This document shows, one piece after another, positions 56,013 through 64,000 of a DNA stretch of 64,000 bases. The notes below the pieces were generated by a model, which was not told the origin of the DNA, did not search any database, and was given only the letters and a program-made list of their open reading frames with translations. Both the position numbers and the translations under genes were made by a program. Source of the DNA: Gracilibacillus massiliensis (GTDB lineage: Bacteria > Bacillota > Bacilli > Bacillales > Amphibacillaceae); the NCBI RefSeq assembly GCF_001458115.1, contig NZ_CZRP01000010.1:248001-312000 (forward strand), written 5' to 3'. The stretch's first letter is position 1. Each line of letters starts with the position of its first letter.

Positions 56013-56996
56013 CTACATTGTGATGAAATCTTGTATGAGTAATTCTTCTTTTTCAGGTAAAATAAACTCATTTAAAAGCTTTAAATTTCTTTCCTCATAT
56101 TCATATAGAGTATTATCTTTTTGACTAAGGATATAAATTTTCTCATTTGCTTGTTTAATTTTTAATACTGAATGATTTATAGTGTATTCTTCTTCTTTAA
56201 TAAGAGTATTTTTATTTAGAAAAAGCACTTTTGATTTTTCACCGCTCTTGACTATTATAATATGATTATCAGTAACTAATAGATGTGTAGGATTTTTGTA
56301 TTCTAAATTTTCTTTCTCTATTTTATAATCATCAGTTAATATTTTAGCTATTTCACCTGATTGAAAAACTACATATAAATAGTCTCCAATAAGAATTCCA
56401 TCAATTGGCGCCGAATTAATGGGAATGGGAAAAGAATCTATTACTTTACCATTTTTTAAATCAATCACGTCTATAGAAAATTTATCTTCATCTTCCAGTA
56501 AATGGTCCTTGAATACATATGCTTTTGAAACTTCAGCTTCTGAATTTTCATTTGTTACCATCAATAATGGAAATCCCTTTAATCTAAGTTTTTTTGAACC
56601 ATCGTTATCCTCTATTAAATATGTAAAAAATTCCCTAACTCCTTTTTCATCACTATTAAATATTGTAAATTCAATTTCGCCAATTTGCTCGTAATATAGT
56701 GGGAAATCTAAGGTTTTAACTTCTTCTATATCTCCACCTTTTATCTTAATTAATTTGTCTGAGTATCTTACTGGTAAAATAAATGATTTTTGATTTGCTT
56801 TTTCAATTTCGAAGATTCCTTGAGCTTTTATTTCAGTATTACTAACTTCTTCACCTTTTTCGTTAAATATGCTAAAATTACTTTTTGCGGATTCGGCACT
56901 AGTATAAATAACACCAAATGAATCTTCTTCTAAACTGTTTTCTTCATTACATCCAATTAAAAATATTAATATTAAAAATATTATATATTTATTCAT
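56013..56996 (-). CDS. Lipoprotein, probable beta-propeller
   Basis: 327 residues. Signal peptide with lipobox LIGCNEE, then a body with repeated four-strand patterns (for example YVVFQSGEIAKIL, HIIIVKSGEKSKVLFLNKNT, KIYILSQKDNTLYEYEER) that suggest a surface beta-propeller. No catalytic motif. ATG with AAGGAGAT upstream. It stands on the same strand and downstream of the NlpC/P60-like gene, separated by a strong terminator, so it is probably transcribed from its own promoter or by read-through. Confidence 0.65.
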   Translation of the reverse strand: MNKYIIFLILIFLIGCNEENSLEEDSFGVIYTSAESAKSNFSIFNEKGEEVSNTEIKAQGIFEIEKANQKSFILPVRYSDKLIKIKGGDIEEVKTLDFPLYYEQIGEIEFTIFNSDEKGVREFFTYLIEDNDGSKKLRLKGFPLLMVTNENSEAEVSKAYVFKDHLLEDEDKFSIDVIDLKNGKVIDSFPIPINSAPIDGILIGDYLYVVFQSGEIAKILTDDYKIEKENLEYKNPTHLLVTDNHIIIVKSGEKSKVLFLNKNTLIKEEEYTINHSVLKIKQANEKIYILSQKDNTLYEYEERNLKLLNEFILPEKEELLIQDFITM

Positions 56997-57020
56997 TGTA
57001 GAAATCTCCTTGTTAAGAGT

Positions 57021-57053
57021 ATAGAACGGAGTGGGTATCCCACTCCGTTCTAT
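57021..57053 (-). terminator. Terminator of the NlpC/P60-like gene
   Basis: ATAGAACGGAGTGGG pairs perfectly with CCCACTCCGTTCTAT around a three-base loop, eight bases past the stop. Confidence 0.9.
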
Positions 57054-57061
57054 ATTCCAAT

Positions 57062-57751
57062 TTATTGTGTGTAAAATACATAAGTATTATTACTTTGGAT
57101 TAAATCAACTGGCCAAACGGCTAGCCCACCATCATCAATATCATAGCCTTGTTCATCCCATGCTTTGTAAGCCAATTGAGAGCAATACCAACGATAAGTT
57201 ACATCCTTATTAAAGAAATTATAATTATAGGGTTCAAGTTCTTGTGCATTTGCGTAATTCTTTGCATTAACATAATCCGCTCTACTTGGACTACCTTTAG
57301 GTCTCACACCTGTTACATCATTATATCGAGTCCCCCAATCATTTGGCCAATAGCGTACTCCATTCTGAGCACCTTTGTTTCCAAAAGATTCTAATACCAC
57401 CTGTGAACTATATACAATTCCTGCATGTCCTCCTGCCCAGCTCGAAGACCCTGAGCTTGTACCATCAAGTGTTACTAATACATCACCTACACTACCCACA
57501 ACACCTGAAGACTGCGCACTAATAGGTTCTTCATCTGCTTTAACGTCTTTCGAGTTAGTTTCTACTTTAATTGCATCTGGGTTATTTAAAAAGTACTGTG
57601 TGTCCTTCTTTGCTTGATTTAATTCTTGAAGTTCTACGTCTGTTAAGTTTTGTGATTCTTCATTCTCAGATGCACTCACTGCAAGACCGGAAGCTCCTAA
57701 AAAAAACAGTACGGATGTAATAATTAAAATTTCTTTTAAATAAATCTTCAT
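57062..57751 (-). CDS. Secreted YiiX/NlpC-P60-like cysteine hydrolase
   Basis: 229 residues from the ATG at 57751, with GGAGG seven bases upstream; the longer frame lacks a site. Signal peptide (cut near VSA-SEN), a Glu/Lys/Asp-rich pro-segment with VELQELNQAKKDTQYFL, then the permuted papain-like fold. Motifs are GDVLVTLDG, the His in GGHAGIVYS and the nucleophile Cys in YRWYCSQLAYKAW. His precedes Cys, as in the YiiX/YaeF branch. Such enzymes cut amide or acyl bonds, often in cell-wall peptides or lipids; the substrate is unknown here. Confidence 0.82.
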   Translation of the reverse strand: MKIYLKEILIITSVLFFLGASGLAVSASENEESQNLTDVELQELNQAKKDTQYFLNNPDAIKVETNSKDVKADEEPISAQSSGVVGSVGDVLVTLDGTSSGSSSWAGGHAGIVYSSQVVLESFGNKGAQNGVRYWPNDWGTRYNDVTGVRPKGSPSRADYVNAKNYANAQELEPYNYNFFNKDVTYRWYCSQLAYKAWDEQGYDIDDGGLAVWPVDLIQSNNTYVFYTQ

Positions 57752-58104
57752 TTTGAATCCTCCTAGTATATTTTTATAATTAATTTTTCCTTGTCTCCCA
57801 CCCTTCTTATATTTTTTTAAAAAAAATGTTTCACTTATATAGACACTAGCAAACGAAAAAAGGTTACATATTATTTGAAAATTCTCTCTATTCTTCAATT
57901 TCTTATTTTTTCTTTTACATAGTTCATAAGACTAAACCGTAAAATATCTGAAAGTGAATCATCAACAGAAAATTCGGATACTTTCGTTGTAACCATAATA
58001 TCTGCCTATGACGGTATTACTGAACACTAAAAATATACGGATTTTCCAGTTGATATTTTAGATAATAATTTGTCTAACTCTGTAATAAGAGTGAAAATTA
58101 CCCA
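57752..58104. other. Spacer, promoter side of the hydrolase
   Basis: AT-rich. Carries the ribosome site and presumed promoter of the minus-strand hydrolase. No other gene or hairpin was recognised. Confidence 0.45.
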
Positions 58105-58323
58105 TTGATAATATTGAATGTGCATTCCCCTGAGTTAAAAGATAACCACTTATTCGAAGAGAAGGTAGGCCAATTTGCAAAAGATACACTAGTAGGAAAA
58201 GAAGAAGAAATCACACTTTTTACAAAAGATGATCCCACAGATAATTATGACTGTCTTTTAGTATATTTACATGTTAGCGAGAAGTTCTATCAAGAAATGA
58301 TTGGATTAGCAAAAGTAGCATAA
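58105..58323 (+). CDS. Possible small gene or gene remnant
   Basis: 72 codons from a TTG without a good ribosome site. The product is acidic and helix-like (ELKDNHLFEEKVGQFAKD, CLLVYLHVSEKFYQEM), which looks more like coding than chance sequence, but no family is recognised. Stops flank it and the surrounding DNA is decayed IS material, so it may be the end of a broken gene. Confidence 0.35.
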   Translation: MIILNVHSPELKDNHLFEEKVGQFAKDTLVGKEEEITLFTKDDPTDNYDCLLVYLHVSEKFYQEMIGLAKVA

Positions 58324-58589
58324 TTGACAGAGCTGATACGATATAAGCTGAACAGTTATTAAGTGTTGAAAAAGAAGTATAATAAGCAGAGAAAGGGATA
58401 TGGTAAGTAGACAGATTCGCCACAAACTCCGGATTCGAAATGTTGTTTGTCGAATAAACTTAAAAATATTAAATTAGTTTCCCGCTACAACATAATATAC
58501 GATCTAAAGCATAATTAATATGGTTCAATGGTTCAGCGGAAGCATCATAAAAATAGTCATCTATTGTATATAACAGAGGTTCATTTTAC

Positions 58590-58999
58590 GGTTTTTCAGA
58601 TAGTGAAAAAACTCACATTTCAATTGGGTGATTAGGAATTAAAGAGTTAAACCAAGGGTCAAGGTTACCTTTACTACGATGAAAGACCTTATCCATGTAT
58701 TGAAAAGAGGAGGAAGTTAATCGGAAATCACAGATTAGAATGAAAAGAATTAGAGATGCAGATTTAGTTATTATTAATGATTTGATGTTTATGGCGATGG
58801 ATTCCTAGGAACCTAATATGTTCTTCCACTTGATTAATGATTTTTATGATCAATCATCATTTTAACATCAAATAAAGCACTTAAAGAGTGGGGAGAACTA
58901 TTAAGTGAACAAGCAATTACAACGGCAATACTAGATAGAATTTCACCTCGAGTTGAAATCTTTCATTTTAAATGAAGATAGTTATCGAATACACTCCTT
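58590..58999 (+). pseudogene. istB: IS21 helper ATPase istB, decayed C-terminal part
   Basis: Translation with stops and small shifts gives KTHISIG, IKELNQGSRL, then SQIRMKRIRDADLVIINDLM (Walker B region), FMAMDS, FFHLINDFYDQSS, ILTSNKALKEWGELL and TTAILDRISPRVEIFH. These are in order the conserved parts of IS21 IstB from just after the Walker A loop (here degenerate, DSEKTH) to near the C-terminus. It has the same orientation as the istA remnant at 52733, 5.5 kb away. Confidence 0.8.
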
Positions 59000-59238
59000 A
59001 CTCCTAGAAATTATTATGTTTAGTATTAAAATCCTCGTTCTCTGTGTCCAATTATTGACATTCATCACTGTATTCGCACAACCAGTTGTGTTAATTAAAA
59101 GTTCAATGAAAATTATAAGGTAAAATAAGGTATCATATTCAAAGGGTTTTACGGTGCAAATTATTGTATAAATAGTTAATCTTTTTTATAAACGATCGAA
59201 CTTTTTTACAAACGGTTAACTTTATTTTAAATTGACAT

Positions 59239-59982
59239 TTATTTGAACATCTTTTCTATAGCTTCTTTAGCTTGATTCCATGTTTTAAAGCGTTTAATGA
59301 ATACTATAGAAGTAGGATAATGGTTGTCTTTTGCATACTCATTCCATTCGCGAATACTCGAAGTTAAAAACTTTTTATGCTCTTTTTGAAGCATTTTCTT
59401 TAATTCTTCTTCGGTATATTTGTACTGCACAGGAACACCTGCTATATTCATTACCTCTTCCCACGAAAAATACTTTTTAATGGTTAAATAAGAGGGTAGT
59501 TTGTTATATGAAGCATATTTATCCCAATCTTCACGGGAAGTGAAGTAAGATCGATTTTTTTTGATTATTTGTGTGACGTCTTCCTTTGAATATTTTATCG
59601 GATTCGTTTCTCTCGATAACGGTTCGCCTACGATCTCTTTGGCTTTATTCCATGAATCAAAATGCTGAATATAAATTAATTCACTAGGTAAGTCATTGTT
59701 TAAAGCATACTCTCGCCATTTTCTTTTACTTGTAAAATGTTTTTTATGATTTTGTGCTATATTTATTAATTCTTGCTCTGAATACCTTCGTTTGTTCCCT
59801 TTAAACCCTAAGCGTTGCTTTACAGCATTCCAAGAACCAAAAGTATATATTAATCGAGCAGAAGACGGATAATTATAATGATGGGCTATTTTATCCCATT
59901 GAGTAACCGTCATTTCTTCTGTTATCTTTCCTTTTACCCCGCCTAATAGAGCACTTTCTTCGTAATTTTTTGATTCTCTCAA
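59239..59982 (-). CDS. Four-repeat protein of homing-endonuclease-associated (HNH_repeat) type
   Basis: 247 residues built from four repeats of about 50 residues. Each ends in a phrase of the type FGSWNAVKQRLG, FDSWNKAKEIVG, FSWEEVMNIAGV or FKTWNQAKEAIE, preceded by a helix with W..YA...LP. This is the homing-endonuclease-associated repeat, a helical DNA-binding module. No nuclease domain is attached, so the protein probably only binds DNA. TTG start with AAGGGG. It is the last gene of the element on this strand, 40 bases past the membrane protein gene. Confidence 0.75.
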   Translation of the reverse strand: MRESKNYEESALLGGVKGKITEEMTVTQWDKIAHHYNYPSSARLIYTFGSWNAVKQRLGFKGNKRRYSEQELINIAQNHKKHFTSKRKWREYALNNDLPSELIYIQHFDSWNKAKEIVGEPLSRETNPIKYSKEDVTQIIKKNRSYFTSREDWDKYASYNKLPSYLTIKKYFSWEEVMNIAGVPVQYKYTEEELKKMLQKEHKKFLTSSIREWNEYAKDNHYPTSIVFIKRFKTWNQAKEAIEKMFK

Positions 59983-60022
59983 ATTATCTGAACCCCTTTT
60001 AAAAGGAATATTAATCTACTGA

Positions 60023-61147
60023 TTATTCTTTACCAGTCAGTATAGCATTAATTCGATCTTCATTTGGAAGAAAATGATTTTCTAGTTGATTTTGTGTTTC
60101 TTTATACTCCTCTTCATCTTTAGCTTTCTTTAACCGTTCTTTTAAAATACTTTTAGACAGAAAATGAGATTTGTATGATTCTTCCGCAAAACGCCCATAA
60201 TGATCGGGATTACTAGCATACTTTTTAAAAGCACTCTTAAATAAGGGAGATTTGTTTACATCAAAAAACATTTCAATTTCATCTAAACGTATGGTTTGAA
60301 ATTTATTATTTGATTGGGTAGGTATTGAAATATCCCATTCATTTAGTTTGATTTTAGAATTATATTTCATATTTAACTTTATTAATTCACAATAAACTTC
60401 GCCATTCTTTAATTTGCTGTTATTGAACACATCAATTGGTGAAGGAAGTAAGATATAAAATTCCCGATCATAACTCACTCCTAAAACAAAATTGGAATCT
60501 TCCGTTGAAGGAAGCTTTCTTATATTCTGGTATGCCTGTTCCATAGAAATGAGTGTATCATTTCTTTTACGATATTCGTCAATGTGCCAGACTTCGTATG
60601 CTTCTTCTCCTTTTTTTCTAAGGTACTTTTTCCGTTCCTTTTCTTCTTTGTAATAGTCTAAACCAAAACGTAATTTATTTATATCCTTCAATCTTTTGTT
60701 TTTCCTCTTTTCCTCAACATATCCTTGAGGGTCTTTATACTTTTTGTACGCATCCACGCAATATTCGTATGCGCCATACATTAATATTAATAAAAATGCT
60801 ACAGGAAAAAACACAATAATTATTACTCCTAATAAGAATGGACTAGCGTAACTTACTACGAAAAATAAAACCATAAATAATAGAATACCAACAACACATA
60901 TGAGTAACAAACCTAAGACAAATAATAAGAATCGACCAGCTGCTACATAGAATAAATCACCTTCACGAAACACATCAATCTTATAAAACATATCTATTAT
61001 TCCAAGAGTCCCTAAAAAGTTCCAAACGAATTCAAAATTAAAAGCTATGACTAGTACCAATACAAAACCTACAAGCCCATATATACCTGTTGTCTTTCCT
61101 CGCTGATAATTTAAGATTCCATCAATAAAATGCAACAAAGTGTTCAT
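60023..61147 (-). CDS. Membrane protein of a mobile element, unknown role
   Basis: 374 residues from the ATG at 61147 (GAGAGG upstream; a TTG stands one codon earlier). Four membrane spans in the first 130 residues, then a charged cytoplasmic part with a coiled-coil-like stretch (KEEKERKKYLRKKGEEAYE) and a mixed C-terminal domain. No known motif. It lies between the repeat protein and the TadZ-like ATPase on one strand, which suggests a role in the element's transfer or maintenance. Confidence 0.6.
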   Translation of the reverse strand: MNTLLHFIDGILNYQRGKTTGIYGLVGFVLVLVIAFNFEFVWNFLGTLGIIDMFYKIDVFREGDLFYVAAGRFLLFVLGLLLICVVGILLFMVLFFVVSYASPFLLGVIIIVFFPVAFLLILMYGAYEYCVDAYKKYKDPQGYVEEKRKNKRLKDINKLRFGLDYYKEEKERKKYLRKKGEEAYEVWHIDEYRKRNDTLISMEQAYQNIRKLPSTEDSNFVLGVSYDREFYILLPSPIDVFNNSKLKNGEVYCELIKLNMKYNSKIKLNEWDISIPTQSNNKFQTIRLDEIEMFFDVNKSPLFKSAFKKYASNPDHYGRFAEESYKSHFLSKSILKERLKKAKDEEEYKETQNQLENHFLPNEDRINAILTGKE

Positions 61148-61223
61148 CAAAACATCCTCTCTTTATCATTTATATAATTATACCAAATAACATATTTTTG
61201 ATCATCATAAATGAAAAAAAGTA

Positions 61224-61242
61224 CCAGACATTAACTGCCTGG
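61224..61242 (-). terminator. Terminator-like hairpin of the 58-residue gene
   Basis: CCAG..CA pairs with TG..CTGG, and the minus-strand transcript runs into TACTTTTTTTC. It lies 12 bases past the small gene's stop. Confidence 0.6.
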
Positions 61243-61253
61243 CCCCTTATTGT

Positions 61254-61430
61254 TTATATATTTAAAACTCTTTCCCCTTTTCTAGAAATAATACCCGAAT
61301 ATCGACCATTTATGGGTTTCTGTTTACCAATTTCTACTTTAATCCCAGCCTTCTCAAATATCTCGATAATTTCTTTTTGGTACATTTCTTTTTTAATTGG
61401 ATCATTATCTAGCAATCCTCTATCTTCCAT
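61254..61430 (-). CDS. 58-residue protein of unknown function
   Basis: ATG with AAAGGTG at good spacing, 58 codons, and its own terminator. Begins MEDRGLLDNDPIKKEMYQKE and ends ISRKGERVLNI; charged, helical first half with IIEIFEKAGIKVEIG. I do not recognise it. It lies inside the mobile-element cluster, between the ATPase and the membrane protein. Confidence 0.55.
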   Translation of the reverse strand: MEDRGLLDNDPIKKEMYQKEIIEIFEKAGIKVEIGKQKPINGRYSGIISRKGERVLNI

Positions 61431-61674
61431 TCAAATCACCTTTCTTTGTCGTATTTATATCACTGGTATAAAAGTAATTTTAGCTTTCCAAAGAAATATG
61501 AGGGATTTCAATAACCATTTCTCCACTATTGGTGCCAACCATTCCAGAGTAACAGTCGTTTACTGGATTCTTCGACAGTTACACATACTCTATTCAATTC
61601 CTTAGATGTAGATGATATACAAATTATACCACATTCTTTAGCTGAATGATATTTACCTGAAAGATGAAGATCAT

Positions 61675-62967
61675 CTATTTAATTAATTTGTGACGCAAAT
61701 TCTTTAAAAAAGAAAATGATTTTTTATAGCTCTGTAATAAATACGTTTCGCCATAAATAGATTTCGTCATAGCCCGAAAAGGTGAACTTAATTTGTATCG
61801 CCCCAAAGAGGTATCGATATAAGGTTTTGAGACATTTTGATATTTATTAATTGCTCTAGCCATATTAGGAATTTTAGTTAATGTTTCGACTTCTAGTAAT
61901 TTTTCAATCTCTTCAATTTCTGAATAGCGGTCATATTTATTCGCGATAAATTGTAATTTTACATTATAACGATTCGAGTATCTTTTAATAGTTTCTGTAT
62001 ATGCCTTAAAATTATTGAAGTCTCCATCATAAATAATCCACCATTCATCCACATATTCTAAAATTTTCGTATTCATATAGTCTCCGCTTTTGTTGTCAAT
62101 AATTACAGCATCAAAATAGGATGAAGCTTCTAATTGATCCAGTAAAATCTCTTCATATTTATCAATATCGTAATACTTAAAATCACGCGGATCCAGAGGC
62201 ATCCAATGTACATTACGATATTTTAATTTAACACTCGAAGCTGGAAGTTTTTTATTTTGACTAACTTTCACAAATGAATTCCACTTCTCTATGACCTTTG
62301 AATTGTAGCGATTTAATTTATAAATATGATCTGCCTTTTTAACAGGAGCTTCAATGACGCACGTATTAAACTTTAACTCTGATAAATAAATGGCGTAATT
62401 CATTGCAATGGTCGTTGTTCCACTTCGAGCAATAGGAGCCCATATCGCAATCATTTGATTAGGTTGCAAACTTAAATTTCGAAATGCTTTATTTTTTATT
62501 TCTAATGTTCGGTTCGTATTCTTGCTATATTGCTTCTCTACATTTTGCTTCTTATGTTCCTTATTATTATCTGATCGATCTTTTGCTTTTTTATATCGTG
62601 GTTTATTATAATCGCGGTTAGTTTTGTTAACTTTATCTGGTTCCTCTATTTTTAGAAAGTTTTTTAATGTCATAAAAAGATATTCAAAGTCTTTAGCGAT
62701 TACCATATTATTAGGTAAGTTGTTTTGTTTGATTGGTGATTTATGTTTAAATAAAAAATACTGTGTTTCATCTATCGGTTGCAAGCTTTCTATAAATTCT
62801 TCACCCGGCTCTTCAATAATAAACATCGAATTTTTTTCAGATAGATTAGTAATTAGTGATCTGTCATCTGGCAAGACTTCATATTCAACAGTTACTTTTG
62901 CTTTTTTAATAAGATTTATTATTTGTGATGCTGCTTGTTCATTAACATACAAGTATACTCTATACAA
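61675..62967 (-). CDS. TadZ/CpaE-like MinD-family ATPase
   Basis: 430 residues from TTG, with AAGGAGG nine bases ahead. The N-terminal 115 residues look like a degenerate receiver domain, followed by a Lys/Asn-rich linker (115-155) and a MinD/ParA-type ATPase. Its P-loop is IWAPIARSGTTTIAMNYA, of the deviant kind but ending SGTTT, and the switch-2 region is FDAVIIDNKSGDY. TadZ/CpaE proteins place secretion or transfer machinery at the cell pole. The start overlaps the end of the replication-relaxation gene by eight bases, so the two are coupled. The function in this element is inferred. Confidence 0.7.
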   Translation of the reverse strand: MYRVYLYVNEQAASQIINLIKKAKVTVEYEVLPDDRSLITNLSEKNSMFIIEEPGEEFIESLQPIDETQYFLFKHKSPIKQNNLPNNMVIAKDFEYLFMTLKNFLKIEEPDKVNKTNRDYNKPRYKKAKDRSDNNKEHKKQNVEKQYSKNTNRTLEIKNKAFRNLSLQPNQMIAIWAPIARSGTTTIAMNYAIYLSELKFNTCVIEAPVKKADHIYKLNRYNSKVIEKWNSFVKVSQNKKLPASSVKLKYRNVHWMPLDPRDFKYYDIDKYEEILLDQLEASSYFDAVIIDNKSGDYMNTKILEYVDEWWIIYDGDFNNFKAYTETIKRYSNRYNVKLQFIANKYDRYSEIEEIEKLLEVETLTKIPNMARAINKYQNVSKPYIDTSLGRYKLSSPFRAMTKSIYGETYLLQSYKKSFSFLKNLRHKLIK

Positions 62968-64000
62968 ACAATTCTCCTCCTTGATTTTTGAATTTTACTT
63001 TGGATTTTGATTTATTCAATACATAGAACGCAGGTTCTTCTTGGAAATGTGTAATTAGTTCTGAGTTTGCAACAAATAATACATTTTTCCACGTATACGG
63101 AATGTAATCATTCATTAGCTGCTCTTTGGTACTATAGACCGCAATAATTTTGCTAATATGAATTTTCAACAACATGTTAGTCATCACATGTTCCAAAAAA
63201 TACAGCTTATCTAAATCTTTTGTATTACCTTCTTCAATCTTAATGACTATCACATTTACTTCGGCTTTATCGGCTTTATGTTTTAATTTTAATACTTTAT
63301 CTCCAAACAAATAGTCTTGCATATCGTGCATATATACTTTTGAATTATCTAAAGCATGAAAGCTATAATTAAATTTCTTATTTAGATTCTGTAACACATT
63401 AATTGCTACTTTCACCTCATCATTTTTCTTACTTTTAATTTTCTGTGAAATGTTATAAGCGATTGCTCTAGTCCTTTTCATGTGAGTCACATAAAAATCA
63501 ATATTGCCTATATGAATATCATTTCTTACCATGAATATATTCTTCATATTTCCTAAACGTTTAAAGCCGTTATTCGTAAAAATTCTTTGAGTTGGAAAGG
63601 AATCATCTATTAAGCCAAAAACAACGTAAAATTTAAAAGTTGGTAGTATTTGTGCTAACGTCAGATAATTTTCTACTTTCTCTTTTAGCTGTGAAATCGA
63701 TTCTGTGGCTAAATCGGTTTCAACAAAGACGATCTCTCGTTTTTTAAACAGTAACGCATCTGGTAAAAAATTAACTTGATCTAGTTTTATACCATCTCGA
63801 AATTTTGCAGGCCTCATAACACTTATATTAAGACCTTCTTTTTTAAAAGCTAAATACATCTCTAAAGCCATTTGTTGTGTTGCAAAATGATGATCATAAT
63901 TTGTCATGTGAAAATAACTACTTAATTTCTCCGATACATCTTCATTATCTAATTTGGTATGTTGTCTTAAAATATAAAACCCTTTTTTTCCAATCCGATA
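62960..64000 (-). CDS. Replication-relaxation family protein (5' part outside window)
   Basis: 347 codons visible; the frame stays open to the right edge, so the true start lies outside and the ATG at 63907 is internal. The edge part YRIGKKGFYILRQH is the end of the N-terminal winged helix. The core PDALLFKKREIVFVETDLAT with SISQLKEKVENYL is the restriction-enzyme-like fold of the family, with Asp, Glu and Asp-Thr-type acidic residues. Such proteins are carried by integrative and conjugative elements of Firmicutes and are thought to act in plasmid-type replication start. It is the first visible gene of the right-hand element. Confidence 0.78.
   Translation of the reverse strand, partial: YRIGKKGFYILRQHTKLDNEDVSEKLSSYFHMTNYDHHFATQQMALEMYLAFKKEGLNISVMRPAKFRDGIKLDQVNFLPDALLFKKREIVFVETDLATESISQLKEKVENYLTLAQILPTFKFYVVFGLIDDSFPTQRIFTNNGFKRLGNMKNIFMVRNDIHIGNIDFYVTHMKRTRAIAYNISQKIKSKKNDEVKVAINVLQNLNKKFNYSFHALDNSKVYMHDMQDYLFGDKVLKLKHKADKAEVNVIVIKIEEGNTKDLDKLYFLEHVMTNMLLKIHISKIIAVYSTKEQLMNDYIPYTWKNVLFVANSELITHFQEEPAFYVLNKSKSKVKFKNQGGELFV

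Noticed and set aside
61441-61670. Minus-strand coding remnants (NDCYSGMVGTNSGEMVIEIPHI)
   Set aside because: A protein-like stretch of about 25 codons is seen, but start and ribosome site are missing and neighbouring frames are closed; too little to call a gene.

Overview
The window is low-GC DNA with Bacillaceae-type signals throughout: strong AGGAGG ribosome sites, frequent TTG and GTG starts, a CIRCE-controlled groES-groEL pair, CcpA-type cre sites, YesM/YesN two-component regulators and YesL-type membrane proteins. The gene set and the nested GC-rich inverted repeats fit a halotolerant Oceanobacillus/Gracilibacillus/Virgibacillus-like bacterium. The genus is an inference; no rRNA or tRNA gene was seen.

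Layout. 0-8 kb is ordinary chromosome: an AraC-type tail, an RlmI-type rRNA methyltransferase, a small membrane protein, a nested inverted repeat, a DUF3231 protein, a general-stress SDR, a missed 56-residue Tyr/Pro-rich protein, and a membrane protein plus serpin pair. 8.3-16.4 kb is a glycoside-utilisation block: a normal GH3, a membrane-anchored circularly permuted GH3 with a cre site, and an AraC regulator fused to a GH39 xylosidase-like domain. 16.8-25.1 kb looks like a conflict/defence island beside groESL: two Fic proteins flanking an AEP-primase/SF2-helicase (TOTE type), a DUF3800 gene preceded by two homologous hairpins, and an immunity-like gene behind a decayed polymorphic-toxin end. 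25.1-29.2 kb holds groEL, groES and a dihydroorotate-dehydrogenase-like barrel fused to a membrane domain.

29.4-50.6 kb begins with an AlbA_2-type gene broken by a 7-bp duplication. After it comes an 18-kb polysaccharide locus, all on the minus strand: GH115, YesL, ABC permeases, binding protein, YesN, YesM, a 1927-residue sortase-anchored GH53 galactanase, and GH28. The locus is bracketed by direct repeats that are the 3' ends of two dead tyrosine integrases with their downstream sequence. In this system the surface galactanase cuts the polymer, the ABC system imports oligosaccharides, GH115 and GH28 act inside the cell, and YesMN senses the substrate. The partners are visible; the substrate (galactan- or arabinogalactan-containing pectin) is inferred.

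50.7-59 kb is a mobile-element graveyard: an intact IS4-family copy, broken IS21 istA and istB pieces and a highly folded non-coding segment. Between the pieces sit small exported proteins, among them two paralogues sharing a leader/pro-segment, a lipoprotein and a secreted NlpC/P60-like cysteine hydrolase. 59.2-64 kb is the edge of an integrative or conjugative element: homing-endonuclease-associated repeats, a membrane protein, a TadZ/CpaE-like ATPase and a replication-relaxation protein running off the right edge.
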